NCBI RefSeq assembly: GCF_001885095.1
Contig: NZ_LZDD01000003.1
Coordinates: 1 to 64,000, forward strand
Reading direction: 5' to 3'
DNA: 64,000 nucleotides
Source: Streptococcus bovimastitidis
GTDB taxonomy: Bacteria > Bacillota > Bacilli > Lactobacillales > Streptococcaceae
Shown here piece after piece: positions 51,075 to 59,940 of the stretch. A model generated the notes under the pieces. It did not search any database. It worked only from the letters and a program-made list of their open reading frames with translations, and was not told the origin of the DNA. Numbering within the stretch: the stretch's first letter is position 1; each line of letters starts with the position of its first letter. Position numbers and translations under genes: made by a program.

Positions 51075-52284
51075 TATCTACACACCTAGACAATTGGAAG
51101 TGCTTAGTTATATTTGGAACCACGACTGGTTTATTTGCGGTTTGCATGGTGCTAAGCGAGCAGGTAAGACTGTCGTTAATAATGACACTTTTATAACCGA
51201 GCTTGACCGTGTGCGATCCATAGCGGACAGATTAGGCGTAGATGAACCAATGTATATCTTAGCTGGCACGTCTTCAACAAGTATTCAAAACAACGTGTTG
51301 CAAGAGCTATACAATAAATACGGTTTTGAACCTAAGTACGACAAACATGGCTCTTTCACTTTCAGAGGTGTTAAAGTTGTTCAAGTCTATACTGGGTCAA
51401 TCAGTGGGCTTAAACGTGCTCGTGGTTTTACTGCTTTTGGTGCTTATGTAAATGAGGCGTCACTTGCTAACGAAGTAGTGTTCAAGGAAATAATTTCACG
51501 GTGTTCTGGTACTGATGCACGTATAGTGTGGGATAGCAATCCGGACAATCCTAACCACTGGCTTAATCGTGACTATATCAATAATAAAGACAAGATGATT
51601 ATTGATTTTGCTTTTAAGTTAGATGACAACACGTTTCTTTCAAAAAGATATATCGAGAACATCAAATCAGCAACTCCAAAAGGTAAGTTTTACGACAGAG
51701 ACATCTTAGGTCTTTGGACAGTTGCAGAGGGCGCCGTGTATTCTGAGTTTGACGAAGATATTCACATTGTGGATAAATTACCAGATATGAAACGTTATTT
51801 TGCTGGTATTGACTGGGGTTTTGATCACTATGGTTCTATTGTGATAATCGGTGAGGGTGTAGATGACAACCTTTATTTAGTAGACGGTATATCCGAAAAA
51901 GGTCATTACATTGACTGGTGGATAGATAAAGCTAAGCATTTTAACGAAAAATACGGCGGTGACTTAGTGTTTTGGTGCGATAGTGCCCGTCATGAGCATG
52001 TCAGTGCATTAATAGATGCAGAGCTAGACGCACGCAATGCAAGGAAAGAAGTTATCGCTGGTATTGAAACGATAGCCAAGAAATTTAAAGAAAAGAAACT
52101 CTATATTTTACGAGGTGTGATACCTCGTTTTTTTGATGAAATTTATCAATATAAATGGAAACCTAACAGCACAAAAGATGAAGTCATAAAAGAATATGAC
52201 GACGTTCTGGATGCTTTGAGGTATGCAATACACAGTGACGAAAACAATAACACGTTCGTCCAATTATTTAGTGGAGGTATTTAG
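51061..52284 (+). CDS. terL: phage terminase large subunit (PBSX family)
   Basis: 407 residues; ATPase and nuclease of the packaging motor. The Walker A is GAKRAGKT (about residues 29-36), the Walker B-like region is FTAFGAYVNEAS, and the nuclease Asp residues are in GIDWGFDH (about 249-256) and near VLDALRYA. Start overlaps terS and stop overlaps the portal GTG. Confidence 0.92.
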   Translation: MSLSDIYTPRQLEVLSYIWNHDWFICGLHGAKRAGKTVVNNDTFITELDRVRSIADRLGVDEPMYILAGTSSTSIQNNVLQELYNKYGFEPKYDKHGSFTFRGVKVVQVYTGSISGLKRARGFTAFGAYVNEASLANEVVFKEIISRCSGTDARIVWDSNPDNPNHWLNRDYINNKDKMIIDFAFKLDDNTFLSKRYIENIKSATPKGKFYDRDILGLWTVAEGAVYSEFDEDIHIVDKLPDMKRYFAGIDWGFDHYGSIVIIGEGVDDNLYLVDGISEKGHYIDWWIDKAKHFNEKYGGDLVFWCDSARHEHVSALIDAELDARNARKEVIAGIETIAKKFKEKKLYILRGVIPRFFDEIYQYKWKPNSTKDEVIKEYDDVLDALRYAIHSDENNNTFVQLFSGGI

Positions 52285-53627
52285 TGGCAAATGTATTTAT
52301 ACAGCCGTCAGACACAGAGATGACGGTAGAATTACTTGGTCAGTTAATTCAAGACCATCAAGCGATGATTCCCAAGTATTTAGAACGCAAGGATATGTAC
52401 GAGGGTAGACATGCAATTCTAAATCAAAAAGAAAAAGAGTCTTACAAACCTGATAATCGCTTAGTAGTTAACTTTGCTAAGTATATTGTTGATACGTTCA
52501 ATGGTTACTTTATTGGTAACCCAATCAACGTATCACACGAAAATAAGACAGTTAGTGATTATCTTGAATTTTTAGATGGATATAACGACCAAGACGATAA
52601 CAATGCAGAACTATCTAAGATTTGCTCAATCTTCGGTCACGGTTACGAATTGATTTATGCTGATGAAAATGCAGAGGTTGGCATCACTTATTTAGATCCA
52701 ACGCAAGCATTTATGGTCTATGATGACTCAATCAGAGAACGACCTTTATTTGCGGTTCGTTACTTTATTAATAGTGAAGGTCAAATTGAAGGAACGTACT
52801 CAGACGCAAGTAATATTACTTACTTCAAAGTTGGAGAAAAAGGCTATCAGATTATTGATGAAGTGTCACATTATTTTGGCGATGTTCCAATGGTTGAATA
52901 TGTCGAGAATGCCGAAAAACAAGGTATCTTTGATAACGTCATTACTCTAATCAATGCTTTTGACAAGGCTATTTCAGAAAAGGCTAACGATGTTGAGTAT
53001 TACGCCGATGCTTATTTGAAAATCCTAGGGGCTAAGCTAGACGACAAGACACTCCAAAAACTACGTGATAACCGTATCATTAACATGGCAAGTAACGATA
53101 CTAATAAATTAGTCATTGAGTTTTTGCAAAAACCTGATGCAGATGGTACGCAAGAGAATCTGCTCAATCGCTTGGAAGACTTAATTTTCAGAACCGCAAT
53201 GGTTGCTAACCTATCCGATGACAACTTCGGTAACGCTAGCGGTATTTCATTAGCTTATAAACTCCAAGCTATGGACAATCTAGCTAAGACTAAAGAGCGT
53301 AAGTTCACGTCTGGCATGAATAGACGATATAAATTGATTGCTAACTATCCTAAGTCCAAAATCAATGGCGATGAATGGGTAGATATCCAGTATAAGTTTA
53401 CACGTAACAAGCCGTCTAACTTGCTAGAAGAAGCTCAGATTGCCGGAGCGCTTGCTGGTATTACAACTAAAATAACACAGGTCGGAGTGCTTTCTAATGT
53501 ATCTAATCCACAAGAAGAAGTCGAGAATTTGAAAAAAGAAATGGAAGAAACTGTTATTCCTAGAACGGCGGTAGACAATGGACAATCACAAGTATTGGAA
53601 ACAACGTCAGACGCAACTGTGGAATAA
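52284..53627 (+). CDS. phage portal protein (SPP1 gp6-like)
   Basis: 447 residues; the dodecameric ring through which DNA enters the head. Features: LIQDHQAMIPKYLERKDMYEGRH and NRLVVNFAKYIVDTFNGYFIGNP near the N-terminus, helical C-terminus. GTG start overlapping the terL stop by one base. Confidence 0.9.
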   Translation: MANVFIQPSDTEMTVELLGQLIQDHQAMIPKYLERKDMYEGRHAILNQKEKESYKPDNRLVVNFAKYIVDTFNGYFIGNPINVSHENKTVSDYLEFLDGYNDQDDNNAELSKICSIFGHGYELIYADENAEVGITYLDPTQAFMVYDDSIRERPLFAVRYFINSEGQIEGTYSDASNITYFKVGEKGYQIIDEVSHYFGDVPMVEYVENAEKQGIFDNVITLINAFDKAISEKANDVEYYADAYLKILGAKLDDKTLQKLRDNRIINMASNDTNKLVIEFLQKPDADGTQENLLNRLEDLIFRTAMVANLSDDNFGNASGISLAYKLQAMDNLAKTKERKFTSGMNRRYKLIANYPKSKINGDEWVDIQYKFTRNKPSNLLEEAQIAGALAGITTKITQVGVLSNVSNPQEEVENLKKEMEETVIPRTAVDNGQSQVLETTSDATVE

Positions 53628-54498
53628 CTTAGAGCGTAATGAGCAAGCTTTACAAGAGAAGATGGCTAAATATTACTCCGAACAGTTATTTGGATTAGAA
53701 AAGGAAATAGGGAGCTATTTTGCTAAGTATGGAAAGAACAATGTTATTGAGTATCGTGACCTTTTGCAGCAAATGTCTAAAGCTGAAAAAGATGTCATTT
53801 ATAGAAATTTTGACGGTTTTGCGGAACGTTATCCACAGTATAAGAAATTAGCACCAGTCAGAAACTCAATCTACAAACTTGATAGACTGCAAGGCTTAGA
53901 ACTATCAATCAAGAGCCAACAGTTAGAGATTGGTGCCATTGAGCAAGAAGAACTGACTAAGCATTTAGCCAAGACTTTTAAAGATGGATATCAAGAAACT
54001 GCTAAGGTAATGGGATTTACTTTTGATAAGGTTGCACTTCAAACAATCATTGATGATGACTGGATAAATCAAGAGAATTTCTCAGCTAGTATTTGGAATA
54101 ATAAGGATAAGCTAGTGGCTTACCTTATTAATGATCTAAAAGCCGGAATTATCAGAGGAGATAGTTACGATAAGCTGTTAAAGCAGCTAAGAGATAGGTT
54201 TAGCAAGCAATCAAACTATAATCTCCATAGATTGTTAAGGACTGAGGGAACATACGTCAATAATCAAGCTATGATGAAGCCTTTTGAAGATAGTGGTTTG
54301 TATGACGAATACGAGTTTGTGGCAGTTTTAGATAGTCACACGTCATCAGTTTGCAAAGGACTTGATGGACAGAAGTTTTTAATGAAGTCTAAACAAGTAG
54401 GCGTTAACTTCCCGCCTATGCATCCTGGTTGTCGCAGTTCATTTGCTATGGTCATTCCTGATGATTACGAACAGAGATATAAGGAGAAAAACAAATGA
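53578..54498 (+). CDS. phage minor capsid / head morphogenesis protein (SPP1 gp7-like)
   Basis: 306 residues; a helical N-terminus and a C-terminal Mu-F-like domain with TEGTYVNNQAMMKPFE and VCKGLDGQKF... NFPPMHPGCRSSF. It is ejected with DNA or helps assembly in related phages. Overlaps the portal gene by 50 bases in another frame. Confidence 0.87.
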   Translation: MDNHKYWKQRQTQLWNNLERNEQALQEKMAKYYSEQLFGLEKEIGSYFAKYGKNNVIEYRDLLQQMSKAEKDVIYRNFDGFAERYPQYKKLAPVRNSIYKLDRLQGLELSIKSQQLEIGAIEQEELTKHLAKTFKDGYQETAKVMGFTFDKVALQTIIDDDWINQENFSASIWNNKDKLVAYLINDLKAGIIRGDSYDKLLKQLRDRFSKQSNYNLHRLLRTEGTYVNNQAMMKPFEDSGLYDEYEFVAVLDSHTSSVCKGLDGQKFLMKSKQVGVNFPPMHPGCRSSFAMVIPDDYEQRYKEKNK

Positions 54499-54629
54499 TT
54501 TTTTGGGAGATAGGATATAACATCATGGGAATTTTATTTATGATGTTCATGTTATTCGTCTTGACAGGAACTGTAGTAGCAATTATTAATTCAATGATTT
54601 CAATCATCAAAAAGGAGAAAAGAAAATGA
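54495..54629 (+). CDS. tiny membrane protein
   Basis: 44 residues, almost entirely one hydrophobic helix (about 8-36) with a basic C-terminus KKEKRK. ATGA overlaps at both ends support translation. Unknown function. Confidence 0.55.
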   Translation: MIFWEIGYNIMGILFMMFMLFVLTGTVVAIINSMISIIKKEKRK

Positions 54630-54925
54630 AAGCGTACGAAAAATATTTAAACGAAGAAAAAGACAGATTGGTTGAAGTGCATACTGACTGGTTGAAAGAA
54701 ATTGATAATTATATTAAGTGTTTAGAATACAACATTGAACAATCAGAATTAAATTATTTAAAGGATCAAGAAATTTTCATCGAACGTTTAGAACGTTTAG
54801 AAAGCCGAATTAAAGAGCTAGAAAAACCGATTGAATTAAAAATCGATGCAGATGAATTCAAAAACGCAACTTTTAAATCAACTGATAGAGGTATTACTTT
54901 GGAACGTTTGAGAGGGGATATTTGA
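54626..54925 (+). CDS. coiled-coil hypothetical phage protein
   Basis: 99 residues, strongly helical and charged (coiled coil about 15-75); not recognised. AAGGAGAAAAG precedes the ATG; an unusual small cluster between head morphogenesis and scaffold genes. Confidence 0.6.
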   Translation: MKAYEKYLNEEKDRLVEVHTDWLKEIDNYIKCLEYNIEQSELNYLKDQEIFIERLERLESRIKELEKPIELKIDADEFKNATFKSTDRGITLERLRGDI

Positions 54926-55176
54926 TGAAATACAGAAAGAAACCGGTAGAGATTGAGGCTATTAAATTCATCGACACGCCTGAAAGGCTTGAGGAGCTTA
55001 GTCGTTTCGGGTTAGACCCTGTTAATGTCAGTTACAAAGGTAACCCTGTTTTAAAAATCCAGACTCTTGAAGGAGAAATGACCGCTCAAGTAGGCGACTA
55101 CATTATCAAAGGTGTTCAGGGAGAGTTTTATCCATGTAAGCCCGATATTTTTGAACAAACTTACGAAAAATACTGA
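54925..55176 (+). CDS. PGDYG-like small phage protein
   Basis: 83 residues beginning MKYRKKPVEIEAIKFID and containing AQVGDYIIKGVQGEFYPCKPDIFEQTYE. It matches a common small phage protein family with a (P)GDYI/V signature; function unknown. ATG 54925 overlaps the previous stop. Confidence 0.75.
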   Translation: MKYRKKPVEIEAIKFIDTPERLEELSRFGLDPVNVSYKGNPVLKIQTLEGEMTAQVGDYIIKGVQGEFYPCKPDIFEQTYEKY

Positions 55177-55188
55177 AAGGAGTTAGTT

Positions 55189-55305
55189 ATGCATCACTAC
55201 ATCACAAAATATGAATCAGATGGTAAACGATATGCAGTAGCATGGTTTCAAATTAATATGTTTGGAAAATGTTATTGCTTTTTAAAACGCAAGATTGAAA
55301 TTTAA
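55189..55305 (+). CDS. very small phage protein
   Basis: 38 residues (MHHYITKYESDGKRYAVAWF...), not recognised; GAAAGGAG precedes the ATG. Accepted with caution. Confidence 0.5.
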   Translation: MHHYITKYESDGKRYAVAWFQINMFGKCYCFLKRKIEI

Positions 55306-55402
55306 TAGAAAGGAGTTCACACCTTGAAACCGACAGAAAACTGAAAGGAAGTGATCCAACATCTTGACTGGTAGGAACAGACTATCATTTGACACATAAC
55401 TC

Positions 55403-55428
55403 AAGACCTATAAAAAGGTCTTTTTTCT
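55403..55428 (+). terminator. intrinsic terminator before the head genes
   Basis: AAGACCT/AGGTCTT stem with loop ATAAAA and six T. It separates packaging from capsid genes. Confidence 0.85.
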
Positions 55429-55469
55429 TTGTCCCGAGCATGACACTAAACTGTTCAAAATAAAATCAA

Positions 55470-55503
55470 GCAATGCGCTGGGGCGAAAGCAATGGCGTGG
55501 GGC
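55470..55503. repeat. two G-rich direct repeats upstream of the scaffold gene
   Basis: GCAATGCGCTGGGGC (55470-55484) and GCAATGGCGTGGGGC (55489-55503) differ at two bases and lie just before the scaffold ribosome site AGGAGG. Possible translational or transcriptional control. Confidence 0.6.
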
Positions 55504-55517
55504 AGGAGGAACTAAAA

Positions 55518-56090
55518 ATGAATGAAAACGAAGAAATCTTGAACGAATCTGGTGCACAAGAGGAAGTTAAAGAAAAAACGTTTGACGAACTATTGTCAGA
55601 CCCTAAGTATCAAGCTGAATTTGATAAGAAAATTTCTAAAGCTTTGGATACTGCTCACTCAAAATGGGAAGCAGAACAACAAACTAAAGAAGATGAAGCG
55701 AAGAAATTAGCAAAGATGAACGCAGAGCAAAAGGCGGAACATGAAAAACAACAACTTGAAGCTCGTATTGCTGAGCTTGAAGCTGAAAAAACACGTTCTG
55801 AAATGACTTCAATTGCTCGTGGAATGTTCTCAGAAGCTAATGTCGTGCCGTCAGAAGACCTAATCAACATGCTTGTAACAACTAGTGCTGACGATACTAA
55901 AAAAGCCGTAGAGGGCTTTATTTCTTTATTTAACGACCATGTGGACAAAGCGGTTACTGAACGCTTGAAGAACCCACTTCCAAAACAAGGCGGAACAGCT
56001 AACACTCTAACTAAAGAGTCTATTATGGCCGTTAAAGACCGTACTGAACGCTTACGCTTGATTGAAGAAAATCAGGCGTTATTTAATTAA
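55518..56090 (+). CDS. capsid scaffolding protein (DUF4355 family)
   Basis: About 190 residues, mainly coiled coil (about 45-100: EAEQQTKEDEAKKLAKMNAEQKAEHEKQQLEARIAELEAE...). It has the typical length and position directly before the major capsid gene. ATG 55518 follows AGGAGG; the frame upstream (from 55473) runs through the G-rich repeats and is rejected. Confidence 0.85.
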   Translation: MNENEEILNESGAQEEVKEKTFDELLSDPKYQAEFDKKISKALDTAHSKWEAEQQTKEDEAKKLAKMNAEQKAEHEKQQLEARIAELEAEKTRSEMTSIARGMFSEANVVPSEDLINMLVTTSADDTKKAVEGFISLFNDHVDKAVTERLKNPLPKQGGTANTLTKESIMAVKDRTERLRLIEENQALFN

Positions 56091-56106
56091 AAGGAGAAAT
56101 TAAACT

Positions 56107-57006
56107 ATGGTAACAACTCGCACATTCCCAGAAGATGGATTAATCAAAACAACTGATCTACGTAACCCAATCACAATTGACGTTACAAATACATTCAAAG
56201 AAAACCTAAACAAACTTATCGAAATGCTTGGCATTACTCGTAAAATCTCAGTACAAGCCGGCGCAACACTCCGCACTTACTCAGGTTACGAAGTAGCACT
56301 TGCTGATGGCACTGTCCCAGAGGGTGAAGTTATTCCACTTTCTAAGGTAACTCAAAAAGATGCCGGCACAAAAGTGATCACTCTTAAAAAATACCGCAAA
56401 GCGACAACTGGCGAAGACATTCAAATGTACGGTTCTGACAATGCTATTGCAAATACTGATGAAGCTCTCATCCGTAAAATTCAAAACAATGTCCGTGCTG
56501 ACTTTGTAGCTGCACTTAAAACTGGTACTGGTACAATTGCACCACTTGGAAATGGTTTACAAGGTGGTATCGCATCAGCTTGGGGCCAACTTGAAGTTTT
56601 ATTTGAAGACCAAGGTTCATCAAAAGCAATTGTATTTGCTAACCCACTTGATGTTGCTGAATATATCGCAAACGCTCAAATTTCAACTCAAACTGCATTT
56701 GGTTTAACTTACTTAGTTGACTTCACAGGTACTGTTATTATCTCTACAAATGACGTTGCAAAAGGCGAAATCTGGGCAACTGTTCCTGAAAATCTTATCC
56801 TTGCTTATGTTAACCCTAACACTTCTGAGCTTGCTCGTGAGTTTGGCTTACACGGCGATTCAACTGGCTACATCGGTATGAACCACTTCCGCGAAGACAC
56901 TACTCTAACAATCCAAACATTGGTTGTTGAAGGTCTTCTTATGTACCCTGAACGTATCGACGGTATTGTTAAGGTAACTCTTAAAGCAGCTGCTCCAACT
57001 GTCTAA
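56107..57006 (+). CDS. phage major capsid protein
   Basis: 299 residues, HK97-fold type judged from context and composition: NTFKENLNKLIEMLGITRKISVQAG at the start and GNGLQGGIASAWGQLEVLFEDQG in the middle. Codon use is more optimised than neighbouring phage genes, as expected for the most abundant virion protein. AAGGAG precedes the ATG. Confidence 0.85.
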   Translation: MVTTRTFPEDGLIKTTDLRNPITIDVTNTFKENLNKLIEMLGITRKISVQAGATLRTYSGYEVALADGTVPEGEVIPLSKVTQKDAGTKVITLKKYRKATTGEDIQMYGSDNAIANTDEALIRKIQNNVRADFVAALKTGTGTIAPLGNGLQGGIASAWGQLEVLFEDQGSSKAIVFANPLDVAEYIANAQISTQTAFGLTYLVDFTGTVIISTNDVAKGEIWATVPENLILAYVNPNTSELAREFGLHGDSTGYIGMNHFREDTTLTIQTLVVEGLLMYPERIDGIVKVTLKAAAPTV

Positions 57007-57020
57007 TTAGGAGGTAATTA

Positions 57021-57173
57021 ATGGCTTATAAAACAACACAAGCCATTTACGATGGACAAGATGAAAAGCACTACTACGAAAGTGGTGCTCCTTTTCCTCG
57101 TGAAGGGTATAAACCAACGAAAAAACGTATTAATGACTTAGTTAAGGCAGGTTATTTAGTAGAGGAGGACTAA
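57021..57173 (+). CDS. small head-region protein
   Basis: 50 residues (MAYKTTQAIYDGQDEKHYYE...), not recognised; ends in a helix NDLVKAGYLVEED. AGGAGG ribosome site; probably a virion accessory given its place right after the capsid gene. Confidence 0.65.
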   Translation: MAYKTTQAIYDGQDEKHYYESGAPFPREGYKPTKKRINDLVKAGYLVEED

Positions 57174-57174
57174 C

Positions 57175-57510
57175 ATGGCAATTATTGATCGTGTTATCAC
57201 TCGCATGCCTGATGTTGAAAATCCTGATTTTGCATTACTTCAAGAGCTAATCTTATCAGCAACAGACCGTATTAATTTGCGTGTCAATGATACTGTTTTA
57301 AATATTAAGCTTGAAACAATTGTGGTTGAGGTAACTGTAAAAATGTATCGCAGATTATTCTACGAAGGGATAACAAGCGAAAAAGCAGACACAATCACTA
57401 CTAACTTTGTGGATAACATTTTAGCAGAGTATGAAGTCGACCTGATGAACTACTTAGCTGATAAAATCAAAACCGAATCATTGGCTGATAAGGTGGTGCG
57501 TTTCTTATGA
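57175..57510 (+). CDS. phage head-tail connector protein (gp6-like)
   Basis: 111 residues, helical, in the place and size of HK97 gp6/SPP1 gp15-type connectors (LLQELILSATDRINLRVND...). Forms the ring under the portal. One base after the preceding stop; overlaps the next gene by 4. Confidence 0.78.
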   Translation: MAIIDRVITRMPDVENPDFALLQELILSATDRINLRVNDTVLNIKLETIVVEVTVKMYRRLFYEGITSEKADTITTNFVDNILAEYEVDLMNYLADKIKTESLADKVVRFL

Positions 57511-57821
57511 GATACAAGTTGTTTTATTTAGAAACGGAAGTTCCGACAGGTCAAAAAGACCAGCTAGGGAATGACATCATGAAAAAAGTTTTATCAGCCA
57601 CGGCATATGCTGGGCGGTTCACAGAATGGACTGCCGAAGACGTGAATTTATATGGTAGAGATTTAACGTCTAGCACTCGCAAGATGCTTTGTAATAGAAT
57701 TACACCCAAGCAAGCGAAAGATGCCGTACGTGTAAAAATAGACGGCAAATACTACCAAATAAAATCAGTCAAAGACTTAGGTCGTTGGCGTCTGTTAATT
57801 CTGAATGGTTATCGCCTATGA
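57507..57821 (+). CDS. phage head closure/stopper protein
   Basis: 104 residues, mostly beta strands (KLFYLETEVPTGQKDQLGN..., YYQIKSVKDLGRWRLLILNG), with the pattern of SPP1 gp16-like head-tail joining proteins. Overlaps both neighbours. Confidence 0.75.
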   Translation: MRYKLFYLETEVPTGQKDQLGNDIMKKVLSATAYAGRFTEWTAEDVNLYGRDLTSSTRKMLCNRITPKQAKDAVRVKIDGKYYQIKSVKDLGRWRLLILNGYRL

Positions 57822-58219
57822 AAATAGATGTCAAAGGATTACCAGTCCTTGAAGCTCGTTTCCGTGCGATGAACGAAATCCAATGGGAAGCCGTTGTTAA
57901 TAAGAACCTAACTACTATTTTTAATCGTGCTGCTAGACGACCTGGAACACCAATTGGAAAACAGTCAAAAGGTCATGCTGCCGGAGAATTGATGAGGTCA
58001 CGTAGAATGATTGAATTAAATTCCGGAATTGGCGTTGCTAGTGGTATGTTTTACTATTCTAAAGACTATGCACCTCACGTTGAGTATGGTCATAGGATAG
58101 TAAGAGGTGGTAGGCAAGTAGGATATGTTACTGGTCAAAGATTCTTGTTTAATAACGTGCAAAAACAAAGGACGACTTACCGCAATGACATGCTGAATGA
58201 ATTGAGAAAGAAGAGGTAA
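57818..58219 (+). CDS. HK97 gp10-like tail completion protein
   Basis: About 133 residues; VKGLPVLEARFRAMNE at the start and the conserved DYAPHVEYGHRIV with FLFNNVQKQR near the end. ATG 57818 overlaps the previous stop; the longer frame (57785) is rejected. Confidence 0.82.
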   Translation: MKIDVKGLPVLEARFRAMNEIQWEAVVNKNLTTIFNRAARRPGTPIGKQSKGHAAGELMRSRRMIELNSGIGVASGMFYYSKDYAPHVEYGHRIVRGGRQVGYVTGQRFLFNNVQKQRTTYRNDMLNELRKKR

Positions 58220-58220
58220 C

Positions 58221-58628
58221 ATGCTTAAGAAATTAGGATTAGTTGATTTGCATGCCTCGCTAAAGGCAACAATCGAAAAAAACACAAGCTTAACTGCTTA
58301 TGATCAAGTACCAGAAGACGCTCCGGCGCCTTTTTATTTTATCGAGATTGTTGACAAAAGACCCGAGAATACCAAGATGATGTGGTGTGAAGTCTTTACT
58401 GTTTGGATTCATGCGATAGCAGCTGAAAGTAACGGTAAAGTCGCAATCTATAAAATGATTGAGGAAGTCGAAGAAGCACTCACAGAACAATTGGTTTTGC
58501 CTGACGTTGAAATTCTTCGACAGACAGAAACTGGCATGCAGTCTTTGCAAGAGGACGAAACAAAAGAAATGCACGCAATTATTGCGTATGAAATCAAAGT
58601 CGCTTACGGCTTTAAAACGAAAATTTAA
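58221..58628 (+). CDS. tail terminator-like protein (DUF5072-like)
   Basis: 135 residues; gene order places it as the tail terminator between gp10-like and tail tube. PFYFIEIVDKRPENTKMMWCEVFTVWIHAIA fits the gpU/DUF3168-like fold. Family name is from memory and less certain. Confidence 0.7.
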   Translation: MLKKLGLVDLHASLKATIEKNTSLTAYDQVPEDAPAPFYFIEIVDKRPENTKMMWCEVFTVWIHAIAAESNGKVAIYKMIEEVEEALTEQLVLPDVEILRQTETGMQSLQEDETKEMHAIIAYEIKVAYGFKTKI

Positions 58629-58638
58629 GGAGAAATAA

Positions 58639-59166
58639 ATGGCAACAGAATTTGATAGCAATGTATATTGTAATTTTGACGCAAGCTCAACGAAAGCCAT
58701 CGCAGGTAAAGACATTATTTTAGCACTCTTTAATGCGACCGGAGATAAGTTGCTTGCTATTAGTGGTCAGCAAGGTTTAACGATTAACCGCTCAGCTGAC
58801 TCAATCGAGGTATCATCAAAAGACACCAAAGGCGGTTGGAAATCTAAAATCGCCGGCATGAAAGAATGGTCAATTGACAATGACGGTCTTTATATCCCGT
58901 CTGATGAAACCCACAAAATGCTTGGAAAAGCGTTTGAGGATTCCGACCCAGTTTGTATTAAGGTAATCAACGGCAAAACTTCAACTGGTATGTTTGGGGG
59001 TCTAGCTTTTATCAGCGACTACTCACTTGAAGCTCCATATGATGACGGTATGACTTACTCAATCAGCTTGGACGGCAACGGTGCATTGGTTGACATTACT
59101 CAATTACCACCTGAACAACAAACTCTAGTTACTGCAATGCCTGAAGGCACAACACCTACTGTTTAA
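58639..59166 (+). CDS. phage major tail tube protein (TP901-1 type)
   Basis: 175 residues; GLTINRSADSIEVSSKDTKGGWKSKIAGMKEWSIDNDGLYIPSDE is characteristic of the TP901-1 tail tube family. Polymerises into the tail tube. AAGGAG precedes the ATG. Confidence 0.88.
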   Translation: MATEFDSNVYCNFDASSTKAIAGKDIILALFNATGDKLLAISGQQGLTINRSADSIEVSSKDTKGGWKSKIAGMKEWSIDNDGLYIPSDETHKMLGKAFEDSDPVCIKVINGKTSTGMFGGLAFISDYSLEAPYDDGMTYSISLDGNGALVDITQLPPEQQTLVTAMPEGTTPTV

Positions 59167-59185
59167 TAAAAATAAAGGGGATTAA

Positions 59186-59506
59186 ATGGAAGACAAAGAA
59201 ATTATTATCTATAACGGTAACCAGTATGAACTTAAATACAATACGAAAACTGTTGAAACTGCGGAAGCTATTACTGGTAAAAGTTTTATGGCCACCGTAA
59301 TCAATGCTAAAGGTATGCTTTCTATTGGTGATCTTCGTCAATACTTCGTTAATGCATTATATGCTTATGAAGGCGGTCGAGTTGCACCAGTACAAGGTTC
59401 AATGATTTTTGAGGAATTACTTAACACAAAAGGATTTGTTTATCTGAATATGTTAGTGATCAACACTATCCAGCGTGACTGCCCTTTTTTCTTCCTAGAC
59501 GATTAG
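59186..59506 (+). CDS. tail assembly chaperone, short form (gpG-like)
   Basis: 106 residues ending at TAG 59504. It binds the tape measure protein during tail assembly. Near its end the frame reads CCT TTT TTC, a perfect T-TTT-TTC slippery site (59485-59491), allowing a share of ribosomes to continue in the -1 frame into the next part. Confidence 0.82.
   Translation: MEDKEIIIYNGNQYELKYNTKTVETAEAITGKSFMATVINAKGMLSIGDLRQYFVNALYAYEGGRVAPVQGSMIFEELLNTKGFVYLNMLVINTIQRDCPFFFLDD
59485..59491 (+). promoter_or_regulatory. -1 programmed frameshift site
   Basis: TTTTTTC in phase X-XXY-YYZ; 12 bases later the zero frame stops, while the -1 frame stays open to 59940. Confidence 0.8.
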
Positions 59507-59940
59507 TTGAGTTTGAATATCTCGGCGGTACTGAAGAAAATACTGATTATGAATATAGAGAACTAGCGGAGCAATATGAAAAAGATATTGACTTCGCTTT
59601 TTTCTTTGTCAATTTTGGGACAACAAAGGACGAGTATTTAGAACTAACAAAGAGAGAGAAGCTTTTCATCATGAAAGCATGGGAAGACAAAAAAGTGTCA
59701 GACTCTGAAACCATGAGAAATGCCGTTTTAAATGCCGTTAATAATGCCCTACGCAAGAAAGGCAGTAAGTTCCAAGACCTATGGAAACGTAAGCAACAAC
59801 CGGCAAATATGGAAGTTGTCAACGCACACATGGAAATTATTCAACAATCAGAAGAAAAAGAAGGTAAATCATGGGTTGATATGGTTTATCAAGCTAATAA
59901 TCTTAAAAAACCGCAGAGAGAGGGGGTAGAAAATGGCTGA
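59491..59940 (+). CDS. tail assembly chaperone, -1 frame extension (gpGT-like)
   Basis: About 149 codons in the -1 frame from the slip site: LPRRLVEFEYLGGTEENTDYEYRE... to QREGVENG, with no well-placed start of its own before 59671. The fusion 59186-59940 would be the long chaperone, equivalent to lambda gpGT. The end overlaps the tape measure start by 8 bases. Confidence 0.78.
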   Translation, partial: LPRRLVEFEYLGGTEENTDYEYRELAEQYEKDIDFAFFFVNFGTTKDEYLELTKREKLFIMKAWEDKKVSDSETMRNAVLNAVNNALRKKGSKFQDLWKRKQQPANMEVVNAHMEIIQQSEEKEGKSWVDMVYQANNLKKPQREGVENG

